Below are positions 36,918 to 46,658 of a stretch of DNA of 64,000 nt, one piece after another. The position numbers and the translations under genes were made by a program. The notes below the pieces were generated by a model that did no database searches, was not told the origin of the DNA, and saw only the letters and a program-made list of their open reading frames with translations. Where the stretch lies: NCBI GenBank assembly GCA_027924585.1, contig BSBM01000442.1:1054001-1118000 (forward strand), read 5' to 3'. Position 1 is the stretch's first letter. Every line of letters begins with the position of its first letter. This DNA is from Larix kaempferi. Lineage: Eukaryota > Streptophyta > Pinopsida > Pinales > Pinaceae.

Positions 36918-38369
36918 TTGAAGATATTGAAGAATGATGTTTGGGATGTGGTCCCAAGACCAGATGGGAAGTCTGTGGTGACTTCCAAGTGGATCTATAA
37001 GATCAAGCATGCTGCTGATGGCAGCATAGAGAAATATAAAGCAAGGTTTGTAGCTCGTGGCTTCTCCCAGAAAGAAGCGGTTGATTATGAAGAGACCTTT
37101 GCTCCTGTGGCTAGATACACTTCCATTAGATTAGTACTTTCTCTGGCTACAGTGATGAAATGGAAGGTACACCAGATGGATGTCAAGACAACTTTCTTGA
37201 ATGGTGTAGTTGAAGAGGAAGTGTATGTGGAGCAGCCACTCGGGTTTGAGACACATGACCGAGAGTCACATGTGTGCAAACTAAAGAAAACCCTATATGG
37301 TTTGAAACAGGTACCCAGGACCTGGTATGGCAGGATAGTTGGCTTCCTATCCAGTTTGGGCTTTACCAAGAGTAAAGCAGATTCCAACCTTTACTACAAG
37401 TTTTAGGAAGGCAATCCTGTGATTCTATTATTGTATGTGGATGACCTATTTGTAACAAGTGAGGATAAATTGATTGCTGATGCGAAGAGGAAGCTTGCTG
37501 CCGAGTATGAGATGAAGGACTTGGGTATGATGCACTACTTTCTTGGCATGGAGGTGTGGCATAGTGCAAATGGAATCTTCCTTGGACAAGGGAAGTATGT
37601 AGTAGAGATCCTGAAGAGGTTCGGGATGATGGATTGCAAGGCCATGGCCACACCTATGGCATCGAACTTGAAGCTTCTGTGTGATGCTTCTTTTGATCCG
37701 GTTGATGCTATGATGTATCGTCAGATGATTGGGTCCTTGATGTACCTGACGAATACGAGACCTGATATCTGCTTTGTGGTGAACACCTTGAGCCAGTACT
37801 TGACATATCCGAGACATGTTCACTTGATAGCTGCAAAGCATATTTTGAGGTACTTGAAGGGTACAGTTAACTATGGGCTCAAGTATGAGGCAAATCAAAA
37901 GTTTAACCTGGAGGGTTATGTTGATTCGGATTGGGTAGGCACTGCAATTGATCAGAAGAGCACTTTGGGGTGCTGCTTCAGTATGGGATCCGGTATGATC
38001 TCTTGGTTTAGCAGGAAGCAGTCCTGTGTGGCACTGAGTACAGTCGAAGCACATTATGTCGCAGCTTGTTCGGCTAGTTGCGAGGTAGTATGGCTTAGGA
38101 AGCTACTATTTGGATTGTTTGATCTCCAGCTGAGTTCTACTTGTATATATTGCGACAACCAGAGTTGTGTGAAGTTGTCGGAGAACCCAATGTTCCATGA
38201 CAAGTCGAAGCACATTGAGATCAAGTATCACTATATCAGGGATATGGTGCAGAGAGGATCAATGAGGCTCCTGTATGTTGCGACAGACGAGCAAATAGCT
38301 GATGTGTTGACCAAGCCACTTGCCAGAGTGAAGTTTGAATACTTCAGAGGGAGACTTGGTGTACTTTAG
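36918..38369 (+). pseudogene. Copia pol: reverse transcriptase and RNase H, one in-frame stop
   Basis: Starting inside pol (KNDVWDVVPRPDGKSVVTSK), the frame has the copia RT hallmarks: YKARFVARGFSQ, the motif A region MDVKTTFLNG, KLKKTLYGLKQ and LLLYVDDLF. The RNase H part follows with YVDSDWVG, ALSTVEAHYVAA, YCDNQSC and DEQIADVLTKPL. Both halves share one frame, separated only by a TAG at 37404-37406 shortly before the catalytic YVDD. In RNase H the usual EAEY is EAHY. It ends at TAG 38367-38369. RT copies element RNA to DNA in a virus-like particle. This copy lacks gag, protease and integrase and has a stop, so it is not active. Confidence 0.93.
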
Positions 38370-38424
38370 ATCGAGATACCTTCCAAGGGGAAGTGATGAG
38401 TCTGGAGACGCAGATGCACATGAG

Positions 38425-38870
38425 CCATTCTCACATAGTGGTAGGTTGGTCCTCCTATGGTGTAGATGTAAGGGCTGGAGCCATTCTTACATGGTGGTCG
38501 GTTGGTCCTCTCATGGTAAGATGTAAGGGCTGGATCCATTCTTACATGGTTGTAGGTTGGTCTCCCATGGCAAGATATAAGTGTTGGGCCATTTCGACAT
38601 GGTTTTAGGTTGGTCCTCCCATGGTCATTGATGTAAGTGCTGGGCCATTCCGACATGGTTGTAGGTTGGTCCTCCCATGGTCGTTGATGTAAGTGCTGTT
38701 CCATTCTGACATGGTGGTAGGTTGGTCCTCCCATGGTCGTTGATGTAAGTGCTGTGCTATTCCGACATGGTGGTAGGTTGGTCCTCCCATGGTTGTTGAT
38801 GTAAGTGTTGTGAGCCTTCCACAGATGGTAGTAGGTTGGTCCTCCCATGCTGGTGAGTGTAAGTGTTATG
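38425..38870 (+). repeat. ~56-bp minisatellite in the copia 3' region, eight copies
   Basis: Units contain CCATTCYGACATGGTGGTAG, GTTGGTCCTCCCATGGTCGT and TGATGTAAGTGCTG, and are 53-57 bp long. The array lies between the pol stop and the 3' LTR and accounts for the long repetitive frames on both strands here. Confidence 0.9.
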
Positions 38871-39340
38871 TGTGTGCATCTGGGTTGTGCTCCATGGATG
38901 ATGACGATGATCTGAAGATGATGATGTGACAGTATGGTACACATGTTTTGTAGAGGCATATGATCAGTCTTGAGATGCTCTTACAGGTTTTGCAGAGGTA
39001 GTGTAATCCATCCTGGGAGATCTTGCAGGTTTTGCAGAGGCAGTGTAATCAGTCCCGAGGTGTACCTACTTGATGGCTTGCTCGCAGAGATGTTGATGAT
39101 GTTAATCCATCATGAAAAAGGGCTGGCTCTGTAGATGATGAAGACATGCAGGTGGCGGGCCTACACCCAGTATGAAAAAGGACTGGATCTGTAGAAATTC
39201 CTATGACGAGTAGATTAGAGATTGATTGAGATAGCAACAGTAGTGACGATGACTATGATTCGATGACGATGATCCAGTGACGATGATCTAGAGAGAAGAC
39301 TTGTGCTAGCAGATATGTGTCGAGAAATACCTTCCTAGTT
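38871..39340 (+). other. Copia 3' untranslated region with further short repeats
   Basis: TTTTGCAGAGGYAGTGTAATC occurs twice near 38980-39050 and TGAAAAAGGRCTGGMTCTGTAG twice near 39110-39195. Tracts of GATGATGA-like sequence follow. Confidence 0.7.
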
Positions 39341-39349
39341 AAGAGGGAG
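39341..39349 (+). promoter_or_regulatory. Polypurine tract
   Basis: AAGAGGGAG directly precedes the TG of the 3' LTR, the normal place for plus-strand priming. Confidence 0.9.
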
Positions 39350-39961
39350 TGTTGATGTATTTGTAACTTTGGAATGTATTTTATATGTGTATATTGTATT
39401 CCTATAGAGATGTTATTATTCCTCTATACGGAAGTGTCGTCATTTATATTGTAAGTGTCGCAACTTATACTTGATGGGTTATTAGACCACCTTGTTGGGG
39501 TCAGCCCTGTATAAGTCATGTGGGTTAAAGGGTTATTAGACCACCCTATTGGGGGTCGGCCCTGTCAGCATTATGTTATGTGGTTAAGTTAAGGCCGACC
39601 TAGTAAAGGTTATTAGGCAAGTCAAGTCAAGTATAAATAGAGTGCGGGAGGCACTCTATTTGATCATTCACTTTCTCACTCATAGTCTCATTGGAGAGTG
39701 GCGCACTTGTGGAGGAGGAGAAGCTGCTGCTAGGAGAAGAATATCTCTTATGCTTGGGTTGTATCATTGCTCTATCTATCTCTGAGGAAGTTGTGGGGAT
39801 TTTCACCTTTATGGTTTTCCCCAGTGAAACTCTGTGTGTCTATTGTCTCTTGTGTGCTTGCATTATTATGTCCATGATTGATATGTTGTAGATATGCTAT
39901 ACATGTTGTTCTCTCAGTTAAGATCCTGGATCAGATTGAAGTAAATTCTGAAAAACTAACA
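39350..39961 (+). repeat. 3' LTR of the copia element
   Basis: 612 bp, TGTTGATG...AACTAACA, with the single-copy form of the 44-bp unit that is doubled in the 5' LTR. A 66-codon frame at 39691-39891 is an LTR artefact. Confidence 0.95.
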
Positions 39962-39966
39962 GTTTG
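39962..39966 (+). other. Target-site duplication GTTTG (right)
   Basis: Partner of 33602-33606. Confidence 0.95.
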
Positions 39967-42900
39967 GGATCTATTCCCCTTAACACATCCCCACTTGGAG
40001 GGAAATTATTTTATTGGAGGTCAAGTGTGGTGCTCCAATGCATCCTTTAGGAAATAAATGCCTTAAAACATCCTTTATGATATAAGACATGGGATTCATC
40101 CCTTGATGATCTCTAGGATCCCAAGAATTATACCTACTACTAAAAACCACCTAATTCCATACATATACCCACACATAGGCCATGTGTGCTAGTTTGAGTT
40201 GTCATTCTTTTCCTTAGATTCCGAGGATATTCCTTTAGGAATTAAGGCTCAAGTCTCCTACCATGACCATGTCAAGAGACTTGAGATCCACACCTACAGC
40301 TCAAAAAGTGCTAATTTAATCCATATCACCACTCAAATTCAAATGAATCCATCAATAGGCCAGGTGTGGTAGTTAAAGGCATTTTTCTTGGATGTCGATG
40401 ACTAGAAGATTCATTTAGAGATTGAGGCTTTGGTTTCTTAACCATGTCTTGGGCCTCAAGTCCCGTTTTTAAAAAGGCCCGATGGCATGAATATCTCCAC
40501 TTAAAGGCCAATGGTGCTTCAAGGCATTTTTCATGGCTATGGATTCCTTAGTGGGTTTTGTGGGGCCAAAGGCATGGTCTTCCTCCCTGGAAAGCCATTC
40601 TCAATTCCCTAAAACACATGCATATCTCTCAAAACCACCTAATGACACAAACATCATCAATAATAGGAAAATGACACCCTTAGGAGGCCACCTTTTGTTG
40701 GTGGAGGAAACATTCTTATCCCTAGATGGTTATAATATTCCTTTAGGGATTGAGTTTTAGGTCTCCTCAATTACCATGTCCAAGGCCTCCAGACCACAAG
40801 ACATTCATATATAGTACCATGGATACCCATGCAAAGTCGTGCATGGTTCTTTGAGGCATTATGTATGGATCTAGATGCCTCATTGGTTTATTTAGATGCA
40901 AAGGAATGGTCTTCATCCCTAGAATGCCATTCCCAAGGCCCTAGGACACCTTCATAATTCTCAAAACCACCTAATGGCACCAAGATATTGAACCATAGGC
41001 TAGTGATACTATCAATAGGTCATTTGTGATTGGTGGAGGAATCCTACTTAGTTATACATGGATATAAGATTCATTTAGAGCATAAGGTTTAAGTCTCCTC
41101 CACTAACCATGTCCAAGGCCCCAAGGCCCCAAGGCCCCAAGACATAGATATATAGTGTAATAGATAACACTCCAAATTCATGCATGGTGCTTTGAGGAAG
41201 TTTTCATGGATTTCAATGCCCCAACAATTTATTTAGGGGCAAAGGACTGGTTTTCTTCCCTAGAAAATCATTCCCAAGGATTGAGACACCTACATACTGC
41301 TCATAACAACCTAATGGCACTAAAATTCTCAATAATAGGCTAATGATACAATCAAGATGCCATGTTTTGTTGGTGGATACCATCTCCTTAGTCTTAGATG
41401 GCTAGAATATTTCTTTAGTGCTTTAGGATCAAGTGTCCTCCACTAACCATGTCCAAATCCCTACGGCCAAAAACGTAGATACATAGTGCCATGGATACCC
41501 CTATGAAATCATGGATGATTCCTTGATGCATTCTTTATGGATCTAAATTCCCAAGAATTAATTTAGTTCCAAAAACATAGTCATGCTCCCTAGAATATCA
41601 TTATCAAGTCCCTAACACATGAAGATATTACTCAGAACCATCTAATTGCACTAGCATCCTTAACCATAACCCAGTAATACCCTAAGGAGGCCATGTGCGG
41701 TTGGTTTAGGTATGCCTCTTATCCTTGGATTGATATAAGATTAATTTAGGGTGTGAGGTTGAGGTCTCCTCCCTTGAACATGTCCAATTCCCTAAGTCCC
41801 CGTGACTTAGATGCATAGTGCCATAAATACACTACAAAGCCATGTGTGGCGATTTGTTGCATTATTAATGGCTTTAGATGCCTACATAGTTTCTTTATGG
41901 CCAAAGGCATGGTTCTATTCTATAAATTGTCATTCCCAAATCATCGAGACACATGTGTATTTCTCAAAACCACCTAATGTAACCGACATCACCAACCATA
42001 GGCCAATGATACCTTTAACAGACCATGTCTGGTTGGTGGATGTAACCTTCTTAGTCATGGATTTCCATAAATTTCCTTTAGGGCCATATGTTGTGTATAT
42101 TTAGTTAACCATGTTAAAGGCCCTAAGGCCACAAGACCTAGATACATGGTGCAATGGATACCCCAAAAAAATCATGTGTGATTCTTTGAGGAATTTTTGA
42201 TATATGTGGATGCTTCAATGATTTATTTAGGTCCAAGGTAATTGTACTCCTCTCTAGAAATTCATTCCCAACACCGTGATACAATCAAATACTACTCAAA
42301 ACCACTTAATGGCATTGACATTGTCAATCATAGGCCAATGCTACCTTAAGAAGGAAATATATGGTTGGTGGATACAATTTTCTTATCCCTAGATGGCTAG
42401 AAGATTCTTTTACGTCTTCAACTTCATGCCTCCTCCCGTGACCATGTCCAAGTCCCCAAGTCCCCTATACTTGGATACATAGTTCCATGGATACCCTTGC
42501 AAAGTCACACATGGTGCTTTAAGGAATTGTTCGTGGTTTTGGATGCCTCAATAGTTTCTTTAGGTCTGAAGGCATGGTGTTTACCCTATAATATCATTCC
42601 CAAGTCATTGAGACACATACATATTTCTCAAATCCACATAATGGAATCATCATCCATAATCATAGACCCGTGATACCCTAAGGATGACATGTATGGTTCA
42701 TGGAAGAAAATTCCTTAGCCTTCGATGGATAAAATACTTCTTTAGGGCATAAGGTTCAAGTCTCTGCCACTAACCATGCCCAATATTTTAAGGCCCCAAG
42801 ACCTAGATGCAAATCTCCATGGATACCCTTGCAAAAACATGTGTGGTTCTTTAAGGAATTGTTCATGGCTCTAGATGCCTCAATGGTTTATTTAGGGCCA

Positions 42901-43808
42901 AAGGTGTGGTGTTCTTCTTTAGAGAATCATTACCAAGGACCTAAGGCACCTACATACTTCTAAAAACCACATAATGTCATTAATATCCTCAATCATAGGC
43001 CAATGAAACCGTCAATAGGCCATGTGTGGTTGGTTGTAGTGATGTTCTTAGCCTTATATGGCTAGAAGATTTATTTAGGGGTAGAGGTTCAAGTCCCCTC
43101 CCTTGACCATGTCCAAGGCCCCAAGGCCCTAATGCATGGGTACATAGTGGAAAAAATATCATTGCAAGATCATGCATGGTGCTTCATGCATTGTTCATTA
43201 CTCTCTATGAATCAATGGTTTAGTTAGGGGCAAAGGCATGGCCATTTTCCCCAAAACATCATTCATAAGGCCCTGATATTTGTAGATACTACTCAAAACC
43301 ACCTAATGGAAATGACATAATCAATCATAGGAAAATGATACCCTCAAGAGGTCATGTATGGTTGTTGGAGGGAATCTTCTTATCCTAAATGGATAGAATA
43401 TTCCTTTAGATATTGAGATTCAACTCTCCTCCACTGACCATGTCCAAGGCCTCAAGGACGTAATACCTAGATACATTGTGCCATATATACCCCTCCAAAG
43501 TCATGCATGGTTCTTTTAGGTAGTATTCATGTCTCTAGATGCCTTAATGATTGCTTACGGGCCAAAGAATGGTCACCTTCCCTAGAACATCATTCCTAAG
43601 GCTCTAAGACATGTACATACTACACAAAACCACCTAATGGTAACAACATCGTTAATAATAGGCTAATTATACCATTAGGCGGTTGTGTAGTTGGTGGAGG
43701 CAAACTTCGTATCCTTGGATGGATAGAATCTTCCTTTAGGGGTGACGGTTCATGTCTCCTCCACTAACCATGTTGAAGTCCTCGAGGCCACAAGACCTAG
43801 ATGCATAG
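39967..43808 (+). repeat. Satellite block 2, regular ~332-bp dimer
   Basis: The A anchor ACCATGTCCAAGG (and variants) lies at 40441, 40773, 41106, 41446, 41777, 42108, 42441, 42773, 43106, 43437 and 43767, so spacing is 330-333 bp with one 340. The B anchor ATCATTCCCAAGG (and variants) lies at about 40599, 40926, 41268, 41597, 41929, 42261, 42593, 42926, 43258 and 43589, again about 332 bp apart. A to B is about 150-165 bp and B to A about 177-180 bp. A and B halves are recognisably related and each carries a CTTTAGGG-like purine-rich phrase. The 178-bp half equals the block 1 monomer. The first ~480 bp are less regular. Confidence 0.9.
43804..43808 (+). other. Target-site duplication CATAG (left)
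   Basis: Matches CATAG at 46654-46658. Confidence 0.95.
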
Positions 43809-44540
43809 TGTCAAATTCTATATGTGTCACATGTGGATCTATATTAATAGAGAAAGATTCACTTAGAATTTGCCAAACATTGATAGGAAAATAAAAGAAA
43901 TATGAAGACAATATTAAGTAGAACACAAGAGAAAAACACTCATGTGGATTGATATTCCATTGCATTATTGTTCAACAACATGTGTAAAATATATAGATGC
44001 TTTCAAGAGGCAAAATCGAGAGACTTAGTGGCAAGTTGAGTAGCTCATAATAATGCTAGGCTTAGTGGAGTAATTCCCCCAATCTATGATATTGTGCCAA
44101 GTGTAACTCTTGTATTAGTCCATAATGAGGTCCAATGAACCTATTAGGACCATGAGGAAGTTAGGCAAGTCAATAAATGTGGATGGAATCATTATGAGGG
44201 AGAATTAGGTGGTTTAGCACTTTGGTAGTGGCCATTAATGAGCAATTTGACTATTTACAATGCATAAGTGCCCTTGGTCCAACCTTATCCCATAAAACAA
44301 TGAACATGAGTGCCTCCCTCATTAAATGCATTAAGTAGGGCACCTTTGAATCCCCAGAATAAGGAAATGGGTACACTTGTGATCAAATTTTTCTATAATG
44401 AAAAACAACTAGTCTAATGTGTGGACAAACCCCCTAGACTAGGCACTATGAAGCCAAACCATGGAACAACTTACACTAAACACTTGGAACCTTATGCAAG
44501 GATTATTAACCAAGGTCTATATGGGAATTGTGTTCCAAAA
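43809..44540 (-). repeat. 3' LTR of the short copia element (left copy)
   Basis: Runs from TGTCAAATTCTATATG to GTTCCAAAA on the plus strand. The expected terminal CA has become AA, compared with ACA in the right copy. Confidence 0.9.
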
Positions 44541-44554
44541 ACCCCCTTTAAGCC
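44541..44554 (-). promoter_or_regulatory. Polypurine tract (minus strand)
   Basis: Plus-strand ACCCCCTTTAAGCC reads GGCTTAAAGGGGGT on the minus strand, adjacent to the left LTR. Confidence 0.8.
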
Positions 44555-44989
44555 AAAATGGTTGTGAGCAAAGAAAATTATTATGAGGGCCCAAGAAACG
44601 AAGGCTTATGGTCACCCTTTACATTATTCATCCATGTAAGTGAGGAAAGAGGAAAAACCACATGGGGAAAATCCTCCCTCTAGAATGGACATGAAATACA
44701 CCAAAATAAACTGCTCCAAAACACAAGTAGGTGTGAACTTGTTCATATGTATGGAGGAACCTTCTTCTTTGGAAGAAGAGGAATGTGCTCAACTAGATCA
44801 TGTACATGTATAGCTGCATGATGGAAACTGAAGCCATGTAGAACAACTGAGTAACACTGATAGTAGAGAAAAGATTGCTCTTTAGACTTGATATTCAAAC
44901 CAACCAGGGTGCCAGGTCCAAAAGAGACTTGAGATGCTTGAGAATAAGTGACCCCAAGCGAATCATAAGGCTCCTGGAGCATCAACATC

Positions 44990-45833
44990 AAACCAAGATA
45001 TTTGTAATTAGCTCCAAGAAAGAGGAACAAGAGTCCAATTTTTCCAATGTGATGGCTAAGGATTCTTCATCTTCAAATGAACTTGAAGAAATTATGCTAG
45101 TCATGGTGTAGGAATACATACGAAGAAAAAGAGTGTGAAGCAATGATAGATATTCACTTGAATTCCAAATTTCTCCTTGACCATCTTTCAAGCCAATACT
45201 CTCATATGAAGAAAGAACCTCTTCTAGAGAAGGCTCACTATGATCACCAATCAGCAACCCATCTTCAACATTCGTAATAGAAGACATAGAGGAGAAAGAA
45301 ATGGAATGGAGAGACATGTCTTCAACAATATTGATGGAAGTAGCTCATATTTTATCTTCATGAAAACAACTTCTTGGAAAATAGAGGAAGCCACAGAGGA
45401 AGAAAGTTGAGCTGGATCATTTGCTGAATCTTTATCTTCTTCTTCTTCTTCAATTTGAACAACTTCTTGAGAAATGCATGAAGCCGAGACCTTTGGAGGG
45501 AGAACACATAAGGAGGTGTCCATTTTCTTGCTCTCCATATAACTAATATCTTCTTTCTGCATGCCAAGAGATTTATCTATATTTCTCCAAAGCTCAAATG
45601 GATACTCAACATAATCAATGAGATAATGCATTCTAGGAGGTATATCTAGACACAGTTCCATATGCTCTATCACAGTCATTGAGCCAATCACACTTCTCTT
45701 CATAAAAATTTGGCTTGCTCATAGCACCAATGGACACATCAAAGAGACATTTTATCTTGAGATATGCACACATATTTTCTTTCCACTCAGAATAGTTGGA
45801 TGGAGTGAGGAGAGGAACAACTTTTGAATCCAT
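44990..45833 (-). pseudogene. Copia gag remnant
   Basis: From the ATG at 45831-45833 the minus strand reads MDSKVVPLLTPSNYSEWKEN and continues MCAYLKIKCLFDVSIG. This is the start of a UBN2/DUF4219-type copia gag, the protein that packages element RNA. A frame change near 45.65 kb separates CDWLNDCDRAYG from CLDIPPRMHYLIDYVEYPFE and LWRNIDKSLGMQ. Further frames downstream to about 44990 are acidic and serine-rich and have further breaks. No CCHC knuckle, protease or pol sequence follows. Confidence 0.85.
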
Positions 45834-45910
45834 AATGAAGTTGTTGTAGGCACCTAGAAAACACACACTTGGAAATCTATTTTGGAAGCAATAATAGGAT
45901 CCCCTATGAA

Positions 45911-45922
45911 GCTCTGATACCA
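45911..45922 (-). promoter_or_regulatory. Primer-binding site (minus strand)
   Basis: GCTCTGATACCA is the reverse complement of TGGTATCAGAGC and abuts the right LTR, fixing the element's orientation. Confidence 0.95.
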
Positions 45923-46653
45923 TGTCAAGTTCTATATGCATGACGGGTGGATCTACATTACTAGAGAAAACTTCACTTAGAATTTACCAAACATTGATAG
46001 GAAAATAGAAGAAAGTATTAAGAAAGTATTAAGTAGAACACAAGAGAAACACACTCATGTGGATTGATCTTCCATTGCATTATTGTTCAAAAACACGTGT
46101 ACAATATATAGATGCTCTCAGGAGGCAAAATTGAGAGACTTAGTGGCAAGTTGAGTAGCTCACAATAATGCTAGGCTTAGTGGAGTAATTCCCCTAATCT
46201 TTGATATTGTTCCAAGTGTAACTCTTGTATTGGGCCATATTGAGGTCCATTGATCTATGAGGACCATGGGTAAGTTAGGAAAGTCAATAAATGTGGATGG
46301 AATCATTATGAGGGAGAATTAGATGGTTTCGGCTTTGGTAGTGGCCATTAATGAACAATTGGACCATTTACAGTGCATAAGTGCCCTTGGTCCAACCTTA
46401 TCCTATAAAAAAAGGAACATGAGTGCCTCCCTCATTAAATGCATTAAGTAGGGCGCCTTTGAATCCATAAAATAAGAAAATGGGAACACTTGTGGAAAAA
46501 CTTGGCTATAATGACAAACCACTAGTCTAATATGTGGACAAACCCCCTAGACTAGGCACTATGAAGCCAAACCATGGAACAACTTACATTAAACACGTGG
46601 AACCTTATGCAAGGATTATTAACCAAGGTCTAGATGGGAATTATGTTCCAACA
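45923..46653 (-). repeat. 5' LTR of the short copia element (right copy)
   Basis: Runs from TGTCAAGTTCTATATG to TATGTTCCAACA on the plus strand; partner of 43809-44540. Confidence 0.93.
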
Positions 46654-46658
46654 CATAG
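46654..46658 (+). other. Target-site duplication CATAG (right)
   Basis: Partner of 43804-43808. Confidence 0.95.

Larger units (their letters stand above)
33607..39961 (+). mobile_element. Ty1/copia LTR retrotransposon, internally deleted
   Basis: A 6.36-kb element bounded by TG...CA LTRs and a perfect 5-bp target duplication (GTTTG). It has an initiator-Met-tRNA primer-binding site directly after the 5' LTR and a polypurine tract directly before the 3' LTR. The internal 5.1 kb holds only the reverse transcriptase and RNase H part of pol. The ~2.65 kb where gag, protease and integrase belong contains non-coding sequence with its own duplications. The LTRs differ by about 27 substitutions in some 530 aligned bases by hand count (about 5%) plus a 44-bp duplication in the 5' LTR. 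It has inserted beside or into the satellite. Without gag and integrase it could move only with help. Confidence 0.95.
43809..46653 (-). mobile_element. Short non-autonomous copia-like element, gag remnant only
   Basis: A 2.85-kb element with ~731-bp LTRs, a perfect CATAG target duplication, a primer-binding site and a polypurine tract, all oriented on the minus strand. The internal 1.38 kb encodes only a broken copia gag. The LTRs look roughly 90% identical by eye, more diverged than those of the neighbouring copia, so this insertion is probably older. It cuts the satellite inside one A half. Its size and content resemble reduced, non-autonomous LTR elements that keep gag. Confidence 0.93.

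Noticed and set aside
37446-38054. 202-codon minus-strand frame
   Set aside because: Shadow of copia pol on the opposite strand; pol motifs are unmistakable on the plus strand.
38366-38959. 197-codon repetitive minus-strand protein
   Set aside because: Produced by the 56-bp minisatellite; periodic peptide without family resemblance.
33607-39961. Part of the satellite array
   Set aside because: Bounded by LTRs and a target duplication; the satellite phrases are absent inside.
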